Origin: Chloroflexota bacterium
GTDB taxonomy: Bacteria; Chloroflexota; Anaerolineae; Promineifilales; Promineifilaceae
Reading direction: 5' to 3'
Length of the DNA: 5,008 bases
Assembly (NCBI GenBank): GCA_003519205.1
Contig: DOXE01000042.1
Location: 1-5,008, forward strand
In this document: in pieces, positions 1 to 5,008 of the stretch
Layout of the letters: every line of letters begins with the position of its first letter
Position numbering within the stretch: the first letter of the stretch is position 1
Notes under the pieces: model-generated
Told to the model about the DNA's origin: nothing
What the model saw: the letters and a program-made list of their open reading frames with translations, nothing else
Databases searched by the model: none
Position numbers and translations under genes: made by a program

Positions 1-1653
1 AGAAAGGCCCAACCTGCCCAACAGACCCAGCCAGCCGCCAATGGCGAACAGGAACAGATTGTAGCTCCAACGCCTGTATTTCTCAATCAGGTTGATTCCC
101 AGATTTGGACCCTACCTAAATTGGAGGAAATGCTCGACCCTGGGAGCGAGCAAGATATCGGGGACGCCTATATTCGCGAACAGGTGGAGATTATCGAACA
201 TACGCTAGAGAGCTTTGGGGCACCGGCCACAGTTGTGGAGATCAATCAGGGACCAACCATCACCCAATACGGCGTCGAACCCAACTTCATCGTCCTGCGT
301 AATGGCAAACGAACCAAGGTCAAGGTGGGCAAGATCGCCAGCCTGGCCGACGATCTGGCTTTGGCCTTGGCAGCCAGATCAATCCGTATTCAGGCACCGG
401 TACCAGGCAAAGGATATGTAGGCATCGAGGTGCCCAATTCCGATTCAGTTCTCGTCTCGCTACGGGATGTGATGGAATCGGCCGAGTTCCAACACATTGG
501 ATCGCCATTACGCATCGGCCTTGGTCAGAACGTGGCCGGCCAACCCATCGCGACCGATTTGACCCAGATGCCCCACTTGCTTATTGCCGGGACAACCGGT
601 TCAGGTAAATCGGTATGCGTTAATAGCATCGTCGCTTGCCTGCTACTGCAAAATACACCCGAGAATATGAGATTAGTGATGGTCGATCCTAAAAGGGTTG
701 AGCTGACGGGTTATAACGGTATTCCCCATCTGGTAGCCCCGGTGGTGGTGGACCTGGAACGGGTTGTAGGCACTCTACAATGGGCTATGCGGGAGATGGA
801 CAATCGTTACAAACGCCTGGCTGACCTGGGAGTCCGCAATATTGGCGAATTCAATAAGAAGGTGGCTGAAAATGGCGAAGAAGGCATGCCTTATATCGTC
901 ATCGTCATCGACGAGTTGGCTGACCTGATGATGCTGTCGCCAGAAGAGACAGAACGAGGCATCACCCGCCTGGCTCAGATGGCTCGGGCGACCGGCATTC
1001 ATATGGTTATCGCCACCCAGCGGCCATCGGTGGACGTCGTTACGGGCCTGATTAAAGCCAATTTCCCGGCCAGAATCGCCTTTGCCGTGGCTTCCAGCAC
1101 CGATAGCCGGGTGATCCTGGACACAACTGGAGCTGAACGGCTGCTGGGGCAAGGTGATATGCTCTTCCAGAGCCCCGACGCGGCTGCACCTCTGCGCATG
1201 CAAGGATGTTTCGTCAGCGAAAAAGAACTGGGGACTATCATCGATTATTGGCAGGGAGCTCGACGCTCTGCCAGGACAACCATAGCCGAACCTGCCCCAC
1301 AGTTGCCAACCACGGAGGAAGAGGAGCCGCCATCTGCGGCGGCCGCACCTCCACAACCCCCCGAACCCGCCCAACAGCCACTTTGGGAGGACATGCGCGA
1401 GGAAGAAGAAAAAGCGGCCAAATACTCCGACGAATTACTTCCAGAGGCTATTGACATGGTCCGCCAACTGGGCAAGGCTTCGACATCGCTTCTCCAACGA
1501 CGATTCCGCATCGGCTATACCCGGGCTGCCCGGATGATGGACGTGATGGAAGAGGACGGCATCATCGGCCCGCCAACCGGAACAAGCAAGGCCCGGGAAG
1601 TATTGCCCTGGAAGGCTGAAGAAGCGATCCCCGAAAATCAAGAAAAAAGCTAA
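1..1653 (+). CDS. ftsK: FtsK/SpoIIIE-family DNA translocase, C-terminal part (5' end outside window)
   Basis: ATP-driven double-stranded DNA pump that moves chromosome ends through the division septum. The frame is open from base 1, so the gene starts upstream; the TTG at 121 is not the start, because the conserved W-x-L-P segment that precedes the motor in this family lies just before it (about residues 37-40 of the visible 550). Order seen: Gln/Ala/Pro-rich linker (1-35), alpha domain (about 55-100), RecA-like motor with Walker A GTTGSGKS (197-204, bases 589-612) followed by the DPKRVEL motif, Walker B IVIVIDE ending at bases 910-915 (residues 304-305), and ATQRPSVDV (about 339-347). A Pro/Glu-rich linker (about 425-475) joins a C-terminal gamma winged-helix domain (about 477-545, with RIGYTRAARMMD), which in FtsK reads the orienting chromosome sequences. 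A basic segment around 'LRNGKRTKVKV' between the alpha domain and motor looks longer than in E. coli FtsK. The membrane domain is not visible. Family assignment is secure. Confidence 0.97.
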   Translation, partial: RKAQPAQQTQPAANGEQEQIVAPTPVFLNQVDSQIWTLPKLEEMLDPGSEQDIGDAYIREQVEIIEHTLESFGAPATVVEINQGPTITQYGVEPNFIVLRNGKRTKVKVGKIASLADDLALALAARSIRIQAPVPGKGYVGIEVPNSDSVLVSLRDVMESAEFQHIGSPLRIGLGQNVAGQPIATDLTQMPHLLIAGTTGSGKSVCVNSIVACLLLQNTPENMRLVMVDPKRVELTGYNGIPHLVAPVVVDLERVVGTLQWAMREMDNRYKRLADLGVRNIGEFNKKVAENGEEGMPYIVIVIDELADLMMLSPEETERGITRLAQMARATGIHMVIATQRPSVDVVTGLIKANFPARIAFAVASSTDSRVILDTTGAERLLGQGDMLFQSPDAAAPLRMQGCFVSEKELGTIIDYWQGARRSARTTIAEPAPQLPTTEEEEPPSAAAAPPQPPEPAQQPLWEDMREEEEKAAKYSDELLPEAIDMVRQLGKASTSLLQRRFRIGYTRAARMMDVMEEDGIIGPPTGTSKAREVLPWKAEEAIPENQEKS

Positions 1654-1667
1654 GGACAATCAGATAA

Positions 1668-2396
1668 ATGGCTCATTTGACTGGCCAGGAACGAGCCAGA
1701 TATGTCCAGGGTATGTTTGCTCGCATCGCCGGTCGTTACGACCTGATGAACCGGCTGATGACTGGTGGACAGGATGTGCGCTGGCGCCGCATAGTTATCC
1801 AGGAAGCCCAATTGCCAACCGGTGGTAAATTGCTGGATATCGCCACCGGTACCGGGGAGATCGCCCAGGAAGGGTTGCGCCAACATCCCGATATCCTGGC
1901 TGTAGGCGGCGATTTCGTGTTGGAGATGATGGGGGTAGGCCAGCAAAATCCCGAACGTCGCGCCATCCGTTGGGTGGCGGCCGACACACTGACCCTGCCC
2001 TTTCCCGACGGGGTTTTCGACGCCGTAACCTCTGGTTTTTTGATGCGTAACGTGGTCGACGTGCCTGGCGCCTTTCGCGAGCAGGCCCGGGTTACCCGGC
2101 CGGGCGGCCGTATCGTCGTCCTGGAATCCAGCCCGCCCAAGAAAAATGTCTTGCGGCCTTTTATACGTTTTCACTTGAACCACATCATCCCCACATTGGG
2201 CAAAATGGTTGCCGGTGAAGCCGATGCTTACCGTTACTTGCCCGATAGCACCCAACAGTTTCAGGAGCCGGATAGCCTGATGGCCATCATGCGCCAGGCC
2301 GGATTGGAAAATGTCCGTTACAATTTATACATGTTCGGCACAATCGCCATTCATGTAGGCCAAAAGGCTATTTTAAAGTCCAGTAAAAGTCACTGA
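1668..2396 (+). CDS. ubiE: UbiE/MenG-family demethylmenaquinone C-methyltransferase
   Basis: SAM-dependent methyltransferase that adds the ring methyl group in the last step of menaquinone (or a late step of ubiquinone) synthesis at the cytoplasmic membrane. The 242-residue length is normal for the family. Seen: N-terminal signature F-x-R-I-A-x-R-Y-D-L-M-N (17-28) with TGGQDVRWRR (32-41); SAM-binding motif I LDIATGTGEIA (56-66); acidic Asp82 at the end of the next strand; ADTLTLPFPDGVFDAV (105-120) leading to RNVVD (127-131), the UbiE R-N-V motif; PGGRIVVLE (145-153); and the YLPDSTQQF signature near the C-terminus. The ATG at 1668 is preceded by AAGGA (1652-1656), which overlaps the ftsK stop, and the gap to ftsK is 14 bases, so co-transcription is likely. 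The TGA stop is backed by a second in-frame TGA at 2406. Whether the substrate is demethylmenaquinone or another quinone precursor cannot be read from the sequence; menaquinone is the likelier in a Chloroflexota-like genome. Confidence 0.93.
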   Translation: MAHLTGQERARYVQGMFARIAGRYDLMNRLMTGGQDVRWRRIVIQEAQLPTGGKLLDIATGTGEIAQEGLRQHPDILAVGGDFVLEMMGVGQQNPERRAIRWVAADTLTLPFPDGVFDAVTSGFLMRNVVDVPGAFREQARVTRPGGRIVVLESSPPKKNVLRPFIRFHLNHIIPTLGKMVAGEADAYRYLPDSTQQFQEPDSLMAIMRQAGLENVRYNLYMFGTIAIHVGQKAILKSSKSH

Positions 2397-2409
2397 TCAA
2401 AACATTGAC

Positions 2410-2413
2410 GGAG
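2410..2413 (+). promoter_or_regulatory. Ribosome binding site that fixes the lipoprotein start at 2423
   Basis: GGAG lies nine bases before ATG 2423. This selects 2423 over the in-frame TTG at 2405, which has no Shine-Dalgarno sequence and would add six residues in front of the signal peptide and spoil its charged N-terminus (Met-Lys-Arg). Confidence 0.75.
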
Positions 2414-2422
2414 ATCATATAC

Positions 2423-3247
2423 ATGAAACGATCTTTTCCCCTCCTTTTCTTATTAGCCTTGATTGTTGCCGCTTGTAGCCCGACATCGGAACTAACAACG
2501 ACCGTCCCACCGACTCTAGAACCAGCAACGGAAGAGGCTAAATCGCTAGAGAGTGAAGTCCAGCAGCCAGGTGCTGCTCCAACCGAGGTAATTCCAACTG
2601 AAAGCTCCACTGAAACACTTAGCGACCCCTCAGATACGCCGGTCATAGAACCTACAGAAGAGACGGCCGTTGATCCTACGGCGACGCTCGCTCCGACGGC
2701 TGAGGAAGAGACCATTTTTAACGGGCCATACGAGAATACCTATTTTCGAGGCTCGGCCGCAGCGCCAGTGACCCTGATCGATTATTCCGACTTCCTCTGA
2801 CCGAACTGTCGCGCCTACGTGTTAGGCGCCGAACCGGAAATCATTGCCAATTACGTCGATCGGGGCCTGGTGCGGATCGTCTTCTGGCCCATGTTAGATC
2901 ATGGAAACGCCAGTCTGAACGCCCACGCCGCCGCCGATTGTGTCGGCCGGCAGAGCACCGACGCTTTCTGGGTTGTCCACGACCGATTCTTCGCCAATCA
3001 AGAAGAATTATGGCAAGCAAACCGGGATTATTTTGTGGCGGCCGCCGTAGCGGCCGGCGTCGACCAGGCTGCATTCGAGGAATGCTTTGACAATGGCACA
3101 GGTCACGCGACGGTGACAGAACTTGATAGTATCCGCAGAGGATTGGGTGTCTTCAACCGGCCGACGTTCGACATCAATGGTCAGCTTCTGGTCGGTTCCC
3201 AACCATTCAGCGTCTTCGCCAATTTCATCGAGGCAGCGTTACAGTGA
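2423..3247 (+). CDS. DsbA-like thiol-disulfide oxidoreductase lipoprotein, predicted selenoprotein (UGA at 2798 read as Sec126)
   Basis: Predicted extracytoplasmic thioredoxin-fold oxidoreductase of the DsbA/Thioredoxin_4 type, anchored by lipid. Seen over 274 residues: a signal peptide MKRSFPLLFLLALIVAAC with lipobox V-A-A-C and lipid-accepting Cys18; a Thr/Pro/Glu/Ser-rich spacer (19-98) of the kind that holds a domain off a membrane; then the fold, with APVTLIDYSDFL (114-125) leading straight into an in-frame UGA (2798-2800) and Pro-Asn-Cys129. Homologues have 'DF-x-CPxC' here, so the UGA replaces the nucleophilic cysteine and gives U-P-N-C. Downstream are Cys173 (AADC), FWVVHDRFFANQEEL, Cys221 (FEEC), the cis-proline loop N-R-P247-T-F-D-I-N-G and the C-terminal helix. 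The frame remains open for 447 bases after the UGA, and a hairpin suited to SECIS function follows it. The gap to ubiE is 26 bases. Alternatives are a point mutation or a sequencing error (TGC/TGT to TGA); the intact downstream domain and hairpin argue against both. No selB/selA/selC is in the window to confirm decoding. Confidence 0.85.
2798..2800 (+). other. In-frame UGA, predicted selenocysteine codon
   Basis: This is the single stop triplet within an otherwise continuous DsbA-like frame. It sits at the N-terminal position of the CxxC redox motif, the position where selenocysteine is found in known thioredoxin-fold selenoproteins (UxxC). UGA acts as a normal stop in this genome, since ubiE ends with UGA at 2394 and this gene itself ends with UGA at 3245, so a wholesale UGA reassignment does not explain it. 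Confidence 0.82.
2801..2837 (+). promoter_or_regulatory. Putative bacterial SECIS element
   Basis: Directly after the UGA, bases 2811-2817 (GCGCCTA) pair perfectly with 2823-2829 (TAGGCGC), closing the five-base loop CGTGT (2818-2822). A possible lower helix pairs CCG 2801-2803 with CGG 2835-2837 across an internal loop. The loop begins 17 nt after the UGA and has G at its second position. Counting the U of UGA as 1, the loop G-U falls at 22-23, close to the G23-U24 of the E. coli fdhF SECIS that SelB contacts. The bulged U of fdhF is not evident, but that base is not universal among bacterial SECIS. The hairpin lies inside the coding sequence, as bacterial SECIS elements do. No folding energy was computed. 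Confidence 0.72.
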
Positions 3248-3250
3248 CGA

Positions 3251-3318
3251 GTTAACGTGATCGTTGACACTTAACGAATCACTCAGTCACGTATCACGTT
3301 TTATTCATCACGCTTAAC
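3251..3318 (+). repeat. Cluster of short direct and inverted repeats in the 91-base intergenic gap
   Basis: The gap between the selenoprotein gene and the SDR gene is built of short recurring words. ATCAC occurs at 3278, 3293 and 3307, its complement GTGAT at 3257, and TTAAC at 3252, 3271 and 3314. Two alternative hairpins share the left arm. GTGATCGTT (3257-3265) pairs with AACG-A-ATCAC (3273-3282) with one bulged A and a seven-base loop; alternatively AACGTGAT (3254-3261) pairs with ATCACGTT (3293-3300). It resembles a degenerate dispersed intergenic repeat, but I cannot see other copies in this window. A perfect -35-like TTGACA lies at 3264-3269 without a good -10 at normal spacing. Confidence 0.5.
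3254..3305 (+). terminator. Possible weak terminator after the ftsK-ubiE-selenoprotein unit
   Basis: AACGTGAT/ATCACGTT forms an 8-bp inverted repeat followed at once by a T-rich run (bases 3299-3305, TTTTATT). The loop is long (31 bases, itself able to form a small hairpin) and the stem is poor in GC, so termination would be weak. It fits the position, just after the stop at 3247, but the call is tentative. Confidence 0.3.
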
Positions 3319-3338
3319 TATCAAACGCGGAGAAATTT

Positions 3339-4106
3339 ATGGATCTTCGTCTAAACGAAAAGGTCGCTATTATAACCGGAGCCGGGCAGGGTTTGGGTGA
3401 GGCTATCGCCAAGGTCCTGGCAGCGGCCGGTGCGCGCGTGACCGTCAATGACTTAAATCCCGATCGGGCTGAACGGGTAGCAAAAGAGATAACCAGGGAG
3501 GGCTACCGGGCGATAGCGGTAGCGGCTGACGTCGCCAGTAGGTTTCAATGCGTTCAATTGGTGGAAACAACCCGCGCCAAGTGGGGCCAGCTTGATATCC
3601 TGGTGAATAATGCCGGCATCGAGCCGGTCTCGCCCATTTTGAAGATGGACGAATGGGAGTGGGATCGCTGCATCGACGTCAATTTAAAGGGCACCTTCTT
3701 TATGAGCCAACTATGTGGTAGGGTAATGGCTTACGAAAATCGAGTAACTGGCGGGATCATCGTCAATATCAGCTCCATCGCTGGGGTGGAGATCCCTTTA
3801 ACCCATAGGGCTGCCTATTGTGCCAGCAAGGCCGGTATCGTCGGCTTTGCCCGTGAATGTGCCCGGGAATTCGCCGAATATGGCATTCGGGTAAACACCG
3901 TGATTCCCGGCGTTTTCGCCACGCCAATGACCGAAAAAGCGCGTCAGAATCCGGAAGTGATGGCCAAATGGCAGCGAGAGATCCCTTTGGAACGGCTTGG
4001 CGAGCCCAAAGAAGTGGCCCAGGTGGTCCTTTTCCTCTGTTCCGAGGCTAGCAGCTATATGACCGGCAGCACCGTTACCGTGGATGGAGGGAAGGTCATG
4101 CGATAA
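3339..4106 (+). CDS. Short-chain dehydrogenase/reductase (classical SDR, NAD(P)-dependent oxidoreductase)
   Basis: Cytoplasmic oxidoreductase of the classical SDR family; 255 residues is the usual length. Seen: cofactor-binding TGAGQGLG (13-20), Asp38 at the end of the second strand (an acidic residue here usually favours NAD(H) over NADP(H)), AADV (62-65), NNAG (90-93), catalytic tetrad Asn115, Ser146, Tyr160 and Lys164 in Y-C-A-S-K, the PG motif after the sixth strand ([10 protein letters not shown]), and the C-terminal '[13 protein letters not shown]' typical of FabG-like enzymes. The Ser-Tyr spacing is 14, one more than in E. coli FabG. The substrate cannot be told: 3-oxoacyl-ACP reductase, sugar or alcohol dehydrogenase and others share this pattern. 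Start: ATG with GGAG (3329-3332) six bases upstream. The 91-base gap of repeats before it suggests separate transcription from the upstream trio. Confidence 0.93.
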   Translation: MDLRLNEKVAIITGAGQGLGEAIAKVLAAAGARVTVNDLNPDRAERVAKEITREGYRAIAVAADVASRFQCVQLVETTRAKWGQLDILVNNAGIEPVSPILKMDEWEWDRCIDVNLKGTFFMSQLCGRVMAYENRVTGGIIVNISSIAGVEIPLTHRAAYCASKAGIVGFARECAREFAEYGIRVNTVIPGVFATPMTEKARQNPEVMAKWQREIPLERLGEPKEVAQVVLFLCSEASSYMTGSTVTVDGGKVMR

Positions 4107-4109
4107 GGC

Positions 4110-4138
4110 TTGGTTGTGGCGGGGCTGTGTGCTAAACT
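4110..4138 (+). promoter_or_regulatory. Candidate sigma-70-type promoter for the LysM gene
   Basis: TTGGTT (4110-4115) and TAAACT (4133-4138) are 17 bases apart, matching 3 of 6 and 4 of 6 consensus positions. It lies in the 78-base gap before the LysM gene, about 47 bases upstream of its start codon. The match is only moderate and could arise by chance. Confidence 0.3.
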
Positions 4139-4170
4139 TTGAGCACTAGTTCCGTTGCTGCCGAGGCTCA

Positions 4171-4177
4171 GAGGAGG
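4171..4177 (+). promoter_or_regulatory. Strong ribosome binding site fixing the LysM start at 4185
   Basis: GAGGAGG lies seven bases before ATG 4185. This chooses 4185 over the in-frame TTG at 4155, which would put the Shine-Dalgarno inside the coding sequence and add ten residues. Confidence 0.8.
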
Positions 4178-4184
4178 AACGCAA

Positions 4185-4604
4185 ATGAGCGACGATCCTG
4201 CTCAAGATGCTGGTCAAGTTGAAACTCAGGATGATCGGCCGGAGTATCTGAAGTTTGTGGCTTTTTTGGCCGTATTATTGATAGTTGTGCTGGCCCTTGC
4301 TCTGATAACGCCTTCTTTGTTCGAAAATGTCATACCTTCGGTTCTAGGTTTGAACGCAACCTCATTTTCGGAGAGCGTTCCGGCCGCCGGAGATGCCGAC
4401 ATCGCCCCCGAATCAGGGATGGGAGGAGAGCCTGTAACAGCAGATACACCCGAACTACTGCACACGGTTCAGGAGGGGGAGACTTTAAATCAGATCGCCG
4501 AAACTTATGGCGTAACGGTGGAAGCGATTGCCGCCGCTAACCATCTGGTTAGCATCCAACAGATAAGCCCAGGAACGGTTTTGGTCATTCCGACGCAAGA
4601 ATAA
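4185..4604 (+). CDS. Small membrane-anchored LysM-domain protein
   Basis: A 139-residue protein with a short acidic cytoplasmic N-terminus (1-20), one strongly hydrophobic membrane segment (about 22-41, YLKFVAFLAVLLIVVLALAL), a flexible Ala/Glu/Gly/Pro-rich spacer (about 50-90), and one C-terminal LysM domain (93-139) starting HTVQEGETLNQIAETYGV and ending 'ISPGTVLVIP'. LysM domains bind N-acetylglucosamine-containing glycans, chiefly peptidoglycan, so the protein probably tethers membrane to cell wall or senses wall on the outer face. No enzymatic domain is attached, which leaves its exact role open. The topology (N-terminus inside) is inferred from the single non-cleaved helix; a signal-peptide reading is less likely because 20 mostly acidic residues precede the helix. 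It is convergent with the DnaC-like gene. A GGCCGGCC palindrome directly follows the stop. Confidence 0.88.
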   Translation: MSDDPAQDAGQVETQDDRPEYLKFVAFLAVLLIVVLALALITPSLFENVIPSVLGLNATSFSESVPAAGDADIAPESGMGGEPVTADTPELLHTVQEGETLNQIAETYGVTVEAIAAANHLVSIQQISPGTVLVIPTQE

Positions 4605-4650
4605 GGCCGGCCGAACGCTAATTCTCTCCTGCACTTACCAAATTAACTTT

Positions 4651-4675
4651 ACATAAATATGTGTTATTTTATTTA
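4651..4675. terminator. AT-rich convergent intergenic region with a small hairpin, possible weak terminator
   Basis: Between the two convergent genes the sequence turns strongly AT-rich. ACATA (4651-4655) pairs with TATGT (4658-4662) around two bases and is followed on the + strand by a T-rich run (TTATTTTATTT, 4664-4674). The stem is short and has little GC, so this is only a candidate for ending transcription of the LysM gene. No better terminator is visible. Confidence 0.25.
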
Positions 4676-5008
4676 ACGATGCGTGCTGCGTTTAGTCCTG
4701 ATCTTCCCCCGATAACTTGGGGCTTTAATAACAAAGAAGGTGCTCCGGCTTTCATCCATCATGCGAGACTCGAGTTGTGGGTCGAGATCTTTGATTGGCG
4801 TTGCCGTTGTGATCACCGTCGGCAGGCGGGCTATATAGCGGTGATTCAGCAGTTGGTAAAGCTTCTCCCTGGCCCAGGGTGTTGCGCTCTCGGTGCCCAG
4901 ATCGTCGAGCACTAACACGGGAGAGGTCTTGACCTCATTAAAGCGGCGATCGTACTTTATGACGCTGGATGGGCTATAGGTAGCCCGCAGGTGATCGAGC
5001 AGGTCGGG
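4673..5008 (-). CDS. DnaC/IstB-like ATP-binding protein, C-terminal part (5' end outside window)
   Basis: AAA+ ATPase of the helicase-loader type (DnaC/DnaI/IstB group), which helps load the replicative helicase onto DNA, or serves a transposase in the IstB branch. The frame is open to the window edge, giving 111 visible residues; the GTG at 4918 is internal, not the start. Seen: '[15 protein letters not shown]' at the start of the visible part, then Walker B V-L-V-L-D-D-L-G (about 31-38), '[17 protein letters not shown]' (about 41-57), 'LPTVITT' (about 61-67) where sensor 1 lies, and a conserved Arg in 'ESRMMD' (about 79-84). Walker A must lie beyond base 5008. The strand after VITT carries Ala where I would expect the sensor-1 Asn. 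No adjoining IstA transposase or inverted repeat is seen on this side, so a chromosomal DnaC-like loader seems likelier than an insertion sequence, but the upstream neighbour is out of view. Confidence 0.85.
   Translation of the reverse strand, partial: PDLLDHLRATYSPSSVIKYDRRFNEVKTSPVLVLDDLGTESATPWAREKLYQLLNHRYIARLPTVITTATPIKDLDPQLESRMMDESRSTFFVIKAPSYRGKIRTKRSTHR

Noticed and set aside
1650..2255. Long antisense frame opposite ubiE (201 codons), and similar antisense frames opposite ftsK
   Set aside because: The translations show no recognisable domain and lie fully across well-supported genes on the other strand; they are shadows of GC-biased codon use.
2405..2410. TTGACG as a -35 promoter element before the lipoprotein gene
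   Set aside because: It overlaps the ribosome binding site and lies only 12 bases before the start codon, leaving no room for a -10 box and leader.
2394..2800. Genome-wide reassignment of UGA to an amino acid
   Set aside because: ubiE ends at UGA with a second in-frame UGA four codons later, and the selenoprotein gene itself ends with UGA, so UGA works as a stop here.
2819..3247. A separate gene starting at GTG 2819
   Set aside because: There is no Shine-Dalgarno before it, it begins inside the active-site helix of a thioredoxin fold, and it is in the same frame as the upstream ORF with only one UGA between. One selenoprotein gene explains both halves better.
2423..3247. Pseudogene with a nonsense mutation
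   Set aside because: The stop is a UGA exactly at the redox cysteine, no other lesion is present, the downstream domain is intact, and a SECIS-like hairpin follows. It remains the main alternative if sel genes prove absent.
3264..3297. Promoter with perfect -35 TTGACA and -10-like TATCAC before the SDR gene
   Set aside because: The spacer would be 22 bases, too long for a normal sigma-70 promoter, and no better -10 lies at 16-18 bases; the TTGACA sits within the repeat cluster.
4673..5008. Insertion sequence of the IS21 type (IstB)
   Set aside because: No istA, terminal inverted repeat or target duplication is visible at the downstream end; the fragment alone cannot separate IstB from chromosomal DnaC-like loaders.
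1..5008. CRISPR arrays, tRNA or rRNA genes
   Set aside because: No regularly spaced direct repeats and no recognisable tRNA or rRNA sequence were seen on either strand.

Overview
The window looks like a chromosomal stretch from a bacterium, most likely a member of Chloroflexota (Anaerolineae/Caldilineae-like). That placement is an inference. It rests on the FtsK protein, which carries an extra basic segment between the alpha domain and the motor, on a Thr/Pro/Glu-rich lipoprotein linker, and on a DnaC/IstB-type ATPase of a style I associate with that phylum. The genetic code appears standard: ubiE ends in TGA followed four codons later by a second in-frame TGA, and the other genes end in TAA or TGA.

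Layout: 1-1653 (+) is the C-terminal 550 residues of an FtsK/SpoIIIE DNA translocase whose N-terminus lies before the window. At 1668-2396 (+), 14 bases downstream, is a UbiE/MenG (demethyl)menaquinone methyltransferase. At 2423-3247 (+), 26 bases further on, is a lipid-anchored DsbA-like thiol-disulfide oxidoreductase. Its reading frame is interrupted by one UGA exactly where the first cysteine of the CxxC active site should be (UGA-Pro-Asn-Cys). These three genes look like one transcription unit. A 91-base AT-richer gap full of GTGAT/ATCAC and TTAAC repeats follows, then a classical short-chain dehydrogenase (3339-4106, +), then a small membrane-anchored LysM protein (4185-4604, +). The window ends with the C-terminal part of a DnaC/IstB-like ATPase on the opposite strand (4673-5008, -), convergent with the LysM gene.

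The most important observation is at 2798-2837. The UGA at the catalytic position is followed by a perfect 7-bp GC-rich hairpin whose apical loop holds a GU about 20 nt after the UGA, as expected for a bacterial SECIS element. The sequence downstream of the UGA stays open for 447 bases and keeps every expected DsbA-fold landmark (second active-site Cys, family Cys residues, cis-Pro, C-terminal helix). I therefore annotate one 274-residue selenoprotein, not two short genes or a pseudogene. An ordinary gene caller would split or truncate it.

Functionally, FtsK acts in chromosome segregation, UbiE makes the membrane quinone, and the selenoprotein would act outside the cytoplasmic membrane on protein thiols. 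Oxidised Dsb systems are commonly recharged through the quinone pool, but a real link between neighbouring ubiE and the selenoprotein is only a suggestion. The SDR, LysM and DnaC-like genes look like ordinary neighbours.
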